Source: Bacteroidia bacterium
GTDB taxonomy: Bacteria; Bacteroidota; Bacteroidia; Bacteroidales; Azobacteroidaceae
Reading direction: 5' to 3'
Assembly (NCBI GenBank): GCA_025996895.1
Contig: BNTW01000048.1
Location: 1 to 21,903 of the forward strand
Length of the DNA stretch: 21,903 bases
The position numbers were made by a program, and so were the translations under genes. The notes under the pieces are model-generated. The model did no database searches, was not told the DNA's origin, and was given only the letters and a program-made list of their open reading frames with translations. Positions 1 to 9,313 of the stretch are shown here, in pieces (positions within the stretch are counted from its first letter, which is position 1; each line of letters starts with the position of its first letter).

Positions 1-3000
1 TGTAGTTCGAGTTTTTCGGATTGGCGAAAAGGGCAAACCCTTGACCCGGCTGAATCAATATATCGTTGGTGTTGAAGCCGTTGTTCCAGCTGTAAGGGAT
101 TTTTGCCGCATGGGTTTGGTAGTTGGCAATGTCGAAGTGCATCATGTGCACGAGCATTCCGCGACCGTCTAGGTCGGCGTGCGGGTTGTGGTCGGTGACA
201 TAATAGTCGCCGGAATAAGTGTCGCGCAAAGGGGCGGAAAGCATGTACCACTGGTTGCTGTTGATGGCCATTTCCACGTAAGCCCCGTTGTAATGCAAAG
301 AATCCGTACGAAGCACTTCCCCGCCGAACTCGAAGTAAATATCGCCGCATTGGGCAATCGGATAATCTACGTCATAAGTAGTAGAGCCGGGTGTCAAATC
401 GGGATAAATGCTTATTCCACTGCCGGGAATAATCACCATGGTACATTCGGTCGGGACATATTTCTCGCCTTTGGAATTAATCCAGTTGTTCAGGTCGTTC
501 CAGTCGGGACTTGCAGCAGCGGCAGTCCAGGTGAGTGTATCTGCCGTATTGCGCATATCCACCGTAGCCGACAGGGTGCAATTTCCGTTTCCTGGCGAAT
601 AATTGATTTGCAAATAAATCACACCGTCTTCTATTGCCTCATAAACAGGCTGGTCGCTGATGATTTCGCCGGAAGCATTTCCTTTCCGCCAGACAAAAGA
701 GGCCTCTTGCGTAGGCAGAAACAGTTTAGAGGAAAGCGTATAGGGATAACTGCACACATAAATTTGCGTTGTTCCGAAACCTTGCGAAACGCCGGGAGTG
801 AAAGGTGCGATCGTCCAGTTGGTGAGGTTGGAAGATGGATCGCCGCCGTAACTTAAATCATTGGGCGACAACGATCCCAGTTTCAGGTAAGCCCAATCCG
901 TTCCGTCGGAAACGGCATTGATGTTGCGAATACGAAGCATATCGACCATGACGGTATCGGGCGCGAGATTGACAGCCGGCATGCCGACGCGCAGATTGGC
1001 CTGAGCGGCAGCAGTGGTCTGGATAATGGTTTGATTGCAGGGCGTTCCGTTAGGAATAAATGCTTCATTGACCGTAATGGTGGCATTGCTCAGCATCTTG
1101 TAACTGTTGGGCGAAGGTTGGAAAATTAAGGTATCGGTGGTGATGGCACCCAAACCATTCACGCCATTTTGTATAGTTAACTTATGATACCGTGCAGTTG
1201 TTACTGAATCGCACAAAGCCGTAACCGTAACAATATTAAAGGTATCCGTTGGCTGCGGCTTGAATGAGGCTATAGCCGTAATGCTTGTATTGGCTGTGCT
1301 GGCACTGCTTACCAAAAAAGCGGTGGATTGATTGAAAAAGCTATATGATCCAATATTAGTAGAGGTATTTAACGTAACGGTTGAATTGGCCATATTCAAA
1401 GATGAATTAACATTGGTTGCTGTGGCAGTAATATAAAAGCGACTGGCTACTACCGTTTTGGAATTGAAATCCAAGTTGCCTTTCTCTAAATAGATACCAC
1501 CATCTCTTCTATCGACGGTATTATCCGCACTCAAATTATCCAGCAACAGCCAACCCCCTGTTCCATTAAACCGTAAAGATTTTGTTCCTATATTCACGCC
1601 ATTCGTTTTCAGGGTTTCGTTGGGGCGGGAACTTCGCATATAAATGTTGCCGGTATTAAGAGTAATGGTCATGTTCTGTTGCAGTTCCAGCGAGCCATAG
1701 ATGTTTAACGTTGACTGAACAGTAAAAACCGGCTTGTAGGTTTGTGCGCTCATTCCCCGCCACGTCATGCTGTCGCAATTCGCAAGCGCATCCATCGTAA
1801 CGGTGCGCGAGGCCGCTGCCGAAACATTGAAACCTGAATTTTCGTCGAAAACAACATTATCTACCCGGCTGGGTATGCAGCCGTCGGCTATACCCCCGCT
1901 TGCGCTGGCACCCGAAGAGGTCGCCCAATGGTTCATATCACTCCAATTGCCCGCACCGCCAATCCAATAATAAGTGGCCGGCGGGATTGTTGCGCTCAAA
2001 TCCCAGCCTGAACTCGGATAAGTTGTGTCGTCGTCCGAGCCATTGATGTCGGGATAGGTAATGATTCCGTCGTTGACATTCCGGATATTGACGCGGTTGA
2101 TCGAAACATCATGCACATTCACTTCCACACCGATATTGGCAGGATTGCCGGTATTCCCCATGTTGATGGTACGATTGACGGTTGCACTGCTCGACGTAAA
2201 ACTCATGCTGCCACCGCATTGATAGGCAGTTTGCAGGAGTTTATTAATGTTCATGTCGGCAGCGAAAGTATATTCGCCGTCTTTCAGCAAAAGCAGGCTG
2301 TCGGTGGTCAGTGCGCTGGTACCGTTAAAATCAAGTCCGGTCGCATAGTTCGTTATCTTGTTGAAGATTGCCGAGCCGAACCTGCCGGCAACACTTCCGT
2401 TTCGTATTTCAAAATCAGAATAAACATGCGTCGCAATGCCGGTGAAAAAGATAGGGTTATAGGTCGGCTGACCGACTTGCTGGGGAACATATACAGAAAT
2501 CTGCGAGCCTGTAGCCGTGAGCGTAGCATTCGTGCCGGAATAATTCCAACCACTACTACCATATTGCAGTTGAATGGTTGAATTGGATATGTTTAAATTG
2601 CGGGATAAGCTCCCTGTACTCAAAAAATTTCCGGCCGTTACATTTTTCCCATTGGTATTTAACGTTCCTTGTGTAAGAGTAAGATTTTTCAGAAGATTCC
2701 ACGGAGTGTTTCTGACATTTAAATCATCGGCCAGCGTCCAGCCGCCTGTACCGTTAAATTCAACATTTTTTCCAAATACAGTTCCAGATGTTTGAACCGT
2801 TTCGTTGGGACGGCTACTATTGAATCGTACAGGATATGGATAAGAAGCTCCGTCGCCGGTAACGTCCGCTTGCGAATCCATTAATAAGGATCCGCTGATA
2901 TATAATCCTTCTAAAGTGATAGTTATAGCAGTTCCATCCAAGCCGGCTGTCCAGGTCATACTGTCGCAATAAGCGAATGTGGTGATATTCACCGTTTGCC

Positions 3001-4348
3001 CTGTACCCAAACCGGAATTGGTATCAAAAATCACATTGTCGAAGGGAGTAGGAATACAGCCATCGGCTAACCCACCGCTTGCGCTGGCACCCGAAGAAGT
3101 GGCCCAATGGCTTACACTGATCCAATTCCCGCCTCCGCCAATCCAGTAATAGGTGTGAGAAACGGGCGACGAAAAGGTCAAACCCGAATTACCACCGTTA
3201 TCGACCGAATTAGCCGCCGTATAGGGCGCGGTTGTTCCGGTAATCTTGAAATTCGTGGCATTGACATTGGTAACAGACACTTCTTCGCTCGCGCTCGTCA
3301 TGTTTATGGAAATTGCGCTTGTATTAAAGCCATTCAGATTAATCCAGCCCCCGCAACTTTGAGGTTGCACGCGGAAACAATTCTTTACAGTGGAAAGAGC
3401 AGTAGCAGCATTGGTACCGAAAGAATAATCAGCCATTCCTTCCGGATTTAAAAACAGTGTATCCGTTGCAACGGTTGAAAAACGGGATGTTACTATACTC
3501 CTCACATATTTGAAGTTTCCGTTGGTTACACCAGGGACGGCAGAGGTTGTGCCTATTTTTGTAATCGTAACATGGTCGAAATAGCTCGCTGCATTGGAGT
3601 TGAAACTAGTGGCAAAAATCGAAGAACCTTGCGAAGCAGTGGCAAAATCAACCGTATTATTAGCTATAAAAGTAGTACAGGTAATCGAGCTGTTGAGAAA
3701 ATTAAACGTACAGCCGGCAGCGACCGACAGCGTACCATTATTCAGCGTTACCGCCGAATTATTTAAAACAGAAACCGTTGCATTGTTTGTAATAGCTAAA
3801 TTTTTGACGGTGTTTCCTGAATTGGTGACGGATGCAATGACGGAAAAATTATCATCAAGATTCCATGCCGCATTTCCGGTAAAAGTAACAGATATATCCG
3901 TCAAAGGATTGCCTCCGGTATGAATCGTGTAGTTGCCGGCAGTATTGGAAAAGTTAATTAGCCCACTTGTGCCAGAGTTCGGAGTTTTTATATCCATGAT
4001 TTTGTTTATACTCATCGAGCCGGCAATGTTAAGTGTTATTGCTGCCGTCATTTGGAGCAGGGTGAGTTTCGAATCAGCCGTAACAGTCAAAGCCCGGCAA
4101 AAAGATACTCCCGAAATATTTACCGTAAAATTGCTTGCACCCGAATTGACATCAAAAACGACATCATGGGCTGTGGTCGGCACAGTATTCGGCCGGTTGC
4201 CGGCCGATTGGTCACCGCTGACCAACGACCAGTTTTCAAGCGTATTCCAATTGTTGTTAGCACCTCCGCCTACCCAATAATAGGTTTGGGCGGAAACCGA
4301 AAAAGCCAAAAGGCTGAAAATTGCAATGAAAATGAATTTTGTTCGCAT
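1..4348 (-). CDS. Giant secreted modular surface protein, C-terminus outside window
   Basis: An uninterrupted minus-strand frame runs from the ATG at 4348 to the window edge: 1449 codons with no stop, so the gene is partial. Residues 1-20 form a signal peptide ending in SVSAQ. Mature sequence starts with a TYYWVGG module at about residue 22. Related modules start near residues 399 (TYYWIGGGGNW) and 792 (TYYWIGGAGNW), and a diverged one near 1271 (TLTWTAAAASPDWNDLNNW). The second and third are followed by a near-identical segment, HWATSSGASASGG then ADGCIP. Between modules lie Asn/Thr/Ser-rich beta-strand stretches typical of beta-helix or beta-sandwich adhesins. The last visible part (QWYMLSAPL) resembles the region that precedes C-terminal sorting domains in type IX secreted Bacteroidota proteins; that is inference, as the terminus is missing. 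Likely a surface or secreted adhesin-like protein; substrate unknown. No TAnnTTTG box was found upstream. Confidence 0.85.
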   Translation of the reverse strand, partial: MRTKFIFIAIFSLLAFSVSAQTYYWVGGGANNNWNTLENWSLVSGDQSAGNRPNTVPTTAHDVVFDVNSGASNFTVNISGVSFCRALTVTADSKLTLLQMTAAITLNIAGSMSINKIMDIKTPNSGTSGLINFSNTAGNYTIHTGGNPLTDISVTFTGNAAWNLDDNFSVIASVTNSGNTVKNLAITNNATVSVLNNSAVTLNNGTLSVAAGCTFNFLNSSITCTTFIANNTVDFATASQGSSIFATSFNSNAASYFDHVTITKIGTTSAVPGVTNGNFKYVRSIVTSRFSTVATDTLFLNPEGMADYSFGTNAATALSTVKNCFRVQPQSCGGWINLNGFNTSAISINMTSASEEVSVTNVNATNFKITGTTAPYTAANSVDNGGNSGLTFSSPVSHTYYWIGGGGNWISVSHWATSSGASASGGLADGCIPTPFDNVIFDTNSGLGTGQTVNITTFAYCDSMTWTAGLDGTAITITLEGLYISGSLLMDSQADVTGDGASYPYPVRFNSSRPNETVQTSGTVFGKNVEFNGTGGWTLADDLNVRNTPWNLLKNLTLTQGTLNTNGKNVTAGNFLSTGSLSRNLNISNSTIQLQYGSSGWNYSGTNATLTATGSQISVYVPQQVGQPTYNPIFFTGIATHVYSDFEIRNGSVAGRFGSAIFNKITNYATGLDFNGTSALTTDSLLLLKDGEYTFAADMNINKLLQTAYQCGGSMSFTSSSATVNRTINMGNTGNPANIGVEVNVHDVSINRVNIRNVNDGIITYPDINGSDDDTTYPSSGWDLSATIPPATYYWIGGAGNWSDMNHWATSSGASASGGIADGCIPSRVDNVVFDENSGFNVSAAASRTVTMDALANCDSMTWRGMSAQTYKPVFTVQSTLNIYGSLELQQNMTITLNTGNIYMRSSRPNETLKTNGVNIGTKSLRFNGTGGWLLLDNLSADNTVDRRDGGIYLEKGNLDFNSKTVVASRFYITATATNVNSSLNMANSTVTLNTSTNIGSYSFFNQSTAFLVSSASTANTSITAIASFKPQPTDTFNIVTVTALCDSVTTARYHKLTIQNGVNGLGAITTDTLIFQPSPNSYKMLSNATITVNEAFIPNGTPCNQTIIQTTAAAQANLRVGMPAVNLAPDTVMVDMLRIRNINAVSDGTDWAYLKLGSLSPNDLSYGGDPSSNLTNWTIAPFTPGVSQGFGTTQIYVCSYPYTLSSKLFLPTQEASFVWRKGNASGEIISDQPVYEAIEDGVIYLQINYSPGNGNCTLSATVDMRNTADTLTWTAAAASPDWNDLNNWINSKGEKYVPTECTMVIIPGSGISIYPDLTPGSTTYDVDYPIAQCGDIYFEFGGEVLRTDSLHYNGAYVEMAINSNQWYMLSAPLRDTYSGDYYVTDHNPHADLDGRGMLVHMMHFDIANYQTHAAKIPYSWNNGFNTNDILIQPGQGFALFANPKNSNY

Positions 4349-4381
4349 GTTTATTTGAGTTATGAGTTATGAATTGAGAAT

Positions 4382-4470
4382 GACCCCACCCCAACCCTCC
4401 CCTGAAGGGGAGGGAGTGGCAGCGCACAATTTTGCAAGGGCTTTGCTCCCCCTTTAGGGGGTTGGGGGGG
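4382..4470. repeat. GC-rich dispersed palindromic repeat
   Basis: A GC-rich block in an AT-rich intergenic region. It contains two hairpins: ccctcccc (4395-4402) against ggggaggg (4407-4414), and ccccc (4448-4452) against ggggg (4457-4461). The outer CCCCAACC and GGTTGGGG parts could also pair with each other. It looks like a noncoding dispersed element rather than a gene. Only one copy lies in this window, so its repetitive nature is inferred from composition and structure. Confidence 0.55.
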
Positions 4471-4479
4471 AAACAGGGG

Positions 4480-4503
4480 ATTGCGGGTCAAGCCCGCAAT
4501 GAC
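4480..4503. repeat. Palindromic repeat, copy of a dispersed element
   Basis: Perfect 8-bp arms attgcggg (4480-4487) and cccgcaat (4493-4500) surround a 5-base loop and are followed by gac. The same 24-base unit recurs at 21697-21720 with one mismatch, inside a coding frame. Read on the minus strand it spells VIAGLTRNP, a peptide typical of repetitive palindromes wrongly annotated as genes. Confidence 0.75.
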
Positions 4504-4575
4504 ACAACAATGCCGGAGGTCGGAAATATTGCGTATTAAAAATAAATTTTGTATATTACGCGCGTGAGAAAAAAG

Positions 4576-4600
4576 ACGCGTTACAGGGCACATAACGCGT
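4576..4600. other. ACGCGTTA inverted repeat (possible leader hairpin)
   Basis: Perfect 8-bp arms acgcgtta (4576-4583) and taacgcgt (4593-4600) flank nine bases. On the minus strand the hairpin is followed directly by C then six T, which looks like an intrinsic terminator pointing at the giant gene. No minus-strand gene lies upstream of it. It could be an attenuator in a long leader, an operator, or part of a repeat. The rest of 4349-4793 holds no convincing gene. Confidence 0.4.
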
Positions 4601-4771
4601 GAATTTTTGTTAAACCGCCAGGTGAGTAATGTGTGTGTGTAACAAATTTTCAGTAAATAAAACAAATATTTCTACATGTTTTACAACATAAATCACACTA
4701 AAATTTTTAGTAAATGTTCGCATCACAAATTATTACGGGAATGAATTGCAGCAAAGAACGTGCCAAAAAAC

Positions 4772-4801
4772 TTGCTATCTGTGAAATTTGTCGTATCTTT
4801 G
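4772..4801 (+). promoter_or_regulatory. Promoter of the LuxR-type regulator
   Basis: TTG at 4772-4774, a 19-base spacer, and TATCTTTG at 4794-4801 match the Bacteroidota primary sigma pattern. This leaves a leader of roughly 15 bases before the ATG at 4820. Confidence 0.7.
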
Positions 4802-4819
4802 TTGTCCTTTTATTGAACA

Positions 4820-5479
4820 ATGAGTACAAGATATACATCGGTCATTTTAGCAGACAATCAAGATATAACGGCAGCGGGAGTAAAGTCTTTTCTTCGCGAG
4901 TCCGGTGCATTTTCCCTTTTTTTCGAGGCAAAAAATAAGAAGGAGTTAATTGCTCGCCTGCTGGCTGAGCCGGGCGTGTTGGTGGTGCTGGATTATTCCC
5001 TTTTCGATTTGACGAGTGTCGAGGAATTATTGATTTTGCAACATCGCTTTCCGCAAGCCTATTTCTTGTTATTTTCCGAAGAACTGACGGACGATTTGGT
5101 CACGCGGGTTACCTGCAACGATGCGCTATTCGGCATTCTGTTGAAGGAAGATACGAAAGAAGAAGTGTTTTCGGCTATTCAGGCCATCGGCAAAGGTGAA
5201 AATTTCATTTGTAGCCGCATAGCCGGTCACCTGTCGGAAAAACAAAATCCGGAGGCGGATGCAGATAGAAAACTGACCAATACGGAAAAGGAAATTTTGC
5301 GCCTGATTGCTTCGGGAAAATCGACGAAAGAAGTGGCCAACGAACGTTTTTTGAGTGTGCATACCGTTACGACGCACCGTAAAAATATATTCAGGAAACT
5401 GGAAATCAACAACGTGCATGAGGCGACCAAATATGCCATGCGCACCGGCATTATCGACGCAAGCGATTATTTTATTTAG
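4820..5479 (+). CDS. NarL/LuxR-family response regulator
   Basis: A 219-residue two-domain regulator. Residues 5-120 form a receiver domain: acidic residues D12 and D15, candidate phospho-acceptor D58 (VVLDYSLFD), switch S86 and conserved K109 (ILLKED). The usual adjacent acidic pair is spread out (ADNQD), so phosphorylation may be weak or atypical. Residues 151-206 form a LuxR-type helix-turn-helix (LTNTEKEILRLIASG, then SVHTVTTHRKNIFRKL). It should bind DNA as a dimer. No histidine kinase is next to it, so its partner and regulon are unknown; the divergent giant secreted-protein gene is a possible target by position only. It has its own promoter. Its stop lies inside the end of the convergent proB gene (8-bp overlap, 5472-5479). 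Confidence 0.9.
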   Translation: MSTRYTSVILADNQDITAAGVKSFLRESGAFSLFFEAKNKKELIARLLAEPGVLVVLDYSLFDLTSVEELLILQHRFPQAYFLLFSEELTDDLVTRVTCNDALFGILLKEDTKEEVFSAIQAIGKGENFICSRIAGHLSEKQNPEADADRKLTNTEKEILRLIASGKSTKEVANERFLSVHTVTTHRKNIFRKLEINNVHEATKYAMRTGIIDASDYFI

Positions 5480-6548
5480 TCGTCAGATACAAATAATCGT
5501 AATGTATCACCGGCTTACTGCCTTTTTTTCCGATTAATTCGGTGGTTTTTTCGCTGTCGAAAGCCGTTTTCCCCACCCCGATAAGTTCATCGTTTTCGTC
5601 CTTGATGATTACAATATCGTCTTTTTCAAAATGACCGGTTATGCGGACAATGCCCACCGGAAGCAACGAAACGGCTTGTTTGCCCAACAGGGCTTGGCGT
5701 GCTTTCGCGTTGATATGGATTTCGCCCTTGGCAAAGCTGTCGGAATGGGCAATCCATTTTTTAATGCTCGACGAGGCTTTGGGTGAAGCCGTGAAGCGCG
5801 TGCAGACGGTTTCCGTATGATTATGGAGAATATCCGTCAAAATATTTTTTCTCCGGCCGTTGGCAATAATCACCTCAATCCCTTCGGAAGCGACCTTGCG
5901 CGCAATCCGGTATTTCGTGAGCATGCCCCCCCGTCCAAAAGTCGAATGATGGTCTTGAATATAATCGGAAACTTCCTTCTTTTGGTCGATGACGCGGATC
6001 ACTTCCGACTCCGGATTGTCGGGCGAGCCATTATATACGCCGTCGATATTGCTTAAAATGATTAACAGTTCTGCGTCCATCATGGCCGCAACCATGCCCG
6101 AAAGTTCGTCGTTGTCGGTGAACATCAGCTCGGTAACGGCAATCGTGTCGTTTTCGTTCAAGATCGGAATGACTTTATTTTCCAACATCACACTCATGCA
6201 GTTTTTTTGATTGAGGTAGTGCCGGCGCGTGCCGAGGCTTTCCTTGGTGGTCAAAACCTGTCCGCAAGCGATACCGTGTTCGCGGAAAAAATCGTAATAG
6301 CGGTTAATCAATTTCGCCTGTCCCACCGCCGAATACAGTTGCCGTGCGGAAACATCGTCTAATTTTCCTTTGACGGCAATCTCGCTTCTACCCGAAGCCA
6401 CCGCTCCCGACGAAATCACGATAATTTCCATTTTTTTGCGGTGAAGTTCGGCAATTTGGTCGACCAACGCCGATAGGCTGGTCAAATCCAGCGTTCCGTC
6501 GTTGCGCGTCAGCACGTTACTCCCGATTTTTAGGACAATGCGTTTCAT
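5472..6548 (-). CDS. proB: Glutamate 5-kinase
   Basis: A 358-residue glutamate 5-kinase, which phosphorylates L-glutamate in the first step of proline synthesis in the cytoplasm. The N-terminal amino-acid-kinase domain (about 1-255) shows VLKIGSNVL, VISSGAVASG, the NENDTIAV segment and FTDNDELSG. The C-terminal about 90 residues (from ASSSIKKW) form a PUA domain, as in the long bacterial form. I place the start at the ATG at 6548 (MKRIVLK); a TTG three codons upstream would overlap the promoter. proA is not in the window, so proline genes are not clustered here. The gene converges on the LuxR gene and diverges from eno. Confidence 0.95.
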   Translation of the reverse strand: MKRIVLKIGSNVLTRNDGTLDLTSLSALVDQIAELHRKKMEIIVISSGAVASGRSEIAVKGKLDDVSARQLYSAVGQAKLINRYYDFFREHGIACGQVLTTKESLGTRRHYLNQKNCMSVMLENKVIPILNENDTIAVTELMFTDNDELSGMVAAMMDAELLIILSNIDGVYNGSPDNPESEVIRVIDQKKEVSDYIQDHHSTFGRGGMLTKYRIARKVASEGIEVIIANGRRKNILTDILHNHTETVCTRFTASPKASSSIKKWIAHSDSFAKGEIHINAKARQALLGKQAVSLLPVGIVRITGHFEKDDIVIIKDENDELIGVGKTAFDSEKTTELIGKKGSKPVIHYDYLYLTTK

Positions 6549-6554
6549 TGCGGG

Positions 6555-6562
6555 CAAAGGTA
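6555..6562 (-). promoter_or_regulatory. proB -7 box, near-leaderless
   Basis: On the minus strand TACCTTTG ends only six bases before the proB ATG. With the usual spacing to the transcription start, the mRNA would begin at or next to the start codon. No strong -33 element was seen. Confidence 0.6.
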
Positions 6563-6605
6563 CATAATTTATAGTTGAACTCTTCCGTTTTTCATTCTTT
6601 TTTTG

Positions 6606-6613
6606 TACTTTTG
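6606..6613 (+). promoter_or_regulatory. eno -7 box
   Basis: TACTTTTG fits TAnnTTTG and lies 49 bases before the eno ATG. The -33 element is unclear. The leader is A-rich (6620-6662), as expected for a strongly translated Bacteroidota gene. Confidence 0.55.
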
Positions 6614-6650
6614 CGCCGAAAATAAAAACGTATATCTAAACATTAAATAA

Positions 6651-7955
<1,305 letters not shown>

Positions 7956-7982
7956 AAATTAATTTAATCTTAATACTTTCTT

Positions 7983-8016
7983 AAATCGGCATAAATACTA
8001 TTTGTGCCGATTTTTT
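7983..8016 (+). terminator. Intrinsic terminator after eno
   Basis: Arms aaatcggcataaat (7983-7996) and atttgtgccgattt (8000-8013) pair with one mismatch or G-T pair and a 3-base loop, followed by T-rich sequence. Confidence 0.8.
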
Positions 8017-8064
8017 ATTACATTTTTATTACATTTTTTAATATACAAGTTATGAAAAAACTTA

Positions 8065-8072
8065 TACCTTTG
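8065..8072 (+). promoter_or_regulatory. Promoter of the polyphosphate-type operon
   Basis: TACCTTTG lies 25 bases before the ATG of the lipoprotein gene. A short inverted repeat aagtt/aactt (around 8048-8063) sits just upstream. The -33 element is weak, which may mean activator dependence. Confidence 0.6.
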
Positions 8073-8097
8073 CAACTTTGAAAAATTATAAAATATC

Positions 8098-8844
8098 ATG
8101 AAAATACATTTTTATTGGTTGGGAATACTAACCGTATTTTTCTTAACAGCATGTAACAAAGGCGAAGGACTTGGAGGCTCTTCTTCGGTCGAAGGTTATG
8201 TATATAACGTCATTCACAACGACGATAATTTTTCGTTTAAGGGCGACACTTTCCCTGCATTAGGTAAAAAAGTTTATATCAATTTCGGTGATGAAGACAA
8301 TGTCGGCGACGATACGGACGCCGGTTTAGACGGCTATTACCGTTTCGACTATTTGCGCGAAGGCAATTATAAGGTATATGCTTTGTCGGAAGATGCCAAT
8401 GGAGAGAAAACAGCCGAGATACAAAAAATAAATGTGTCTTCGGGATTAAACCGGGCTAATACGATTTACATTCACAGCGGAAAAGCCAGTAATACGGCCA
8501 TGATTAAAGGCAAATTGTGGGTAAAATATTACAATAAGGGTAATCTGGTGCGGATAAACGGTCAAGATTCTATTCCGGCAGTCGAAACGCGTGTTTATAT
8601 TAAAAACGTAGGCGACGAAATGCAATTTAACGACGCACGTGCGAGTGATACGGGAATATTTGTGTTCCAAAAACTCCAACCTCATAAGCAATATGAAGTG
8701 TATGCCAATACTGAACGGATAGGCGAAATCTACAAAAATGTTTTGACACCTATCGGCCGTACAGTAGAGGTACGCGATGCTTATAAAGTTTATCCATCGG
8801 AAAGCGAAGAGCCTTTGGAATTTACAATCATTATAAACAATTAA
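8098..8844 (+). CDS. Lipoprotein with two carboxypeptidase-regulatory-like repeats
   Basis: A 248-residue predicted lipoprotein. The signal sequence ends in the lipobox LTAC with the lipidated cysteine at residue 19, followed by NKGEG, which could act as a surface-export signal in Bacteroidota. The mature part contains two similar beta-sandwich stretches: one built around DGYYRFDYLREGNYKVYA and a second around DTGIFVFQKLQPHKQYEVYA. Both resemble carboxypeptidase-regulatory or SdrD-B-like folds, which usually serve in binding or as structural spacers. An acidic stretch (GDEDNVGDDTDAG) could bind calcium. It is the first gene of a compact operon with VTC and DUF4956 genes, so it probably serves as the outer-membrane or surface component. 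No specific function can be read from the sequence. Confidence 0.8.
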   Translation: MKIHFYWLGILTVFFLTACNKGEGLGGSSSVEGYVYNVIHNDDNFSFKGDTFPALGKKVYINFGDEDNVGDDTDAGLDGYYRFDYLREGNYKVYALSEDANGEKTAEIQKINVSSGLNRANTIYIHSGKASNTAMIKGKLWVKYYNKGNLVRINGQDSIPAVETRVYIKNVGDEMQFNDARASDTGIFVFQKLQPHKQYEVYANTERIGEIYKNVLTPIGRTVEVRDAYKVYPSESEEPLEFTIIINN

Positions 8845-8851
8845 ACAAATC

Positions 8852-9313
8852 ATGAGGAAATTCACCCTGATTATATTAGCGGTTATTCTTGTCGGAAGTT
8901 CCTTTTTTGTGATCATTGCACAGGATAACAAACCACCGGCTGCGGTACAATCAACTACGCCGTTTCTGACGCCGGAAGAAAAACGTGAATTGCGCAAGAA
9001 TCTGGTGGTCAAAGAAATGAATGCCGACGCAAAAGGCAAACGCCAATGGATGGACCACTTGACCGTCTGGAACGAAAACGGATTTAAAATCGAAGAAATC
9101 GAGTATGCTGTTTATGGACAACGCGAGCGGGTAACTTACGAGTACGACGATACCGGAAAATGTATCCGCGAAAATGTATATAACGACAAAAACAAATTAT
9201 ACCGGATCCGAAAATACGAATACCTTCCGAACGGACGGAAAAAAATACAATATAATTATAACCCGGACGGAAAATTGTTTTCTACCAAAGTATTTGAATA
9301 TTCTTATAAATAA
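8852..9313 (+). CDS. Small secreted protein with YD-like repeats
   Basis: A 153-residue protein with an N-terminal hydrophobic signal or anchor (residues 4-22). A charged helical stretch follows, then repeated short strands of the form Tyr-Glu-Tyr-x-x-x-Gly-Lys: VTYEYDDTGKC, KYEYLPNGRKK, YNYNPDGKL and KVFEYSY. These resemble RHS/YD or MORN-like toast-rack repeats that form a small beta-sheet. It is probably periplasmic. It starts 7 bases after the lipoprotein gene, and its stop overlaps the next start (TAATG), so it is translationally coupled to the VTC gene. Function unknown. Confidence 0.75.
   Translation: MRKFTLIILAVILVGSSFFVIIAQDNKPPAAVQSTTPFLTPEEKRELRKNLVVKEMNADAKGKRQWMDHLTVWNENGFKIEEIEYAVYGQRERVTYEYDDTGKCIRENVYNDKNKLYRIRKYEYLPNGRKKIQYNYNPDGKLFSTKVFEYSYK

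Noticed and set aside
179..856. 225-residue plus-strand open frame
   Set aside because: It lies antisense to the continuous frame of the giant protein, has no promoter and no recognisable domain; it is a shadow.
4464..4470. G7 run as a phase-variable tract
   Set aside because: It is noncoding, part of a GC-rich repeat and not at a promoter.
4360..4665. 101-residue minus-strand open frame containing VIAGLTRNP
   Set aside because: It is made of the GC-rich and palindromic repeats plus low-complexity sequence, a common false gene.
4714..4938. 74-residue frame before the LuxR gene
   Set aside because: It overlaps the LuxR promoter and start in another frame and has no family features.
6549..6557. 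TTG start for proB three codons upstream
   Set aside because: It would lie inside the promoter box, and the ATG at 6548 fits the family N-terminus.
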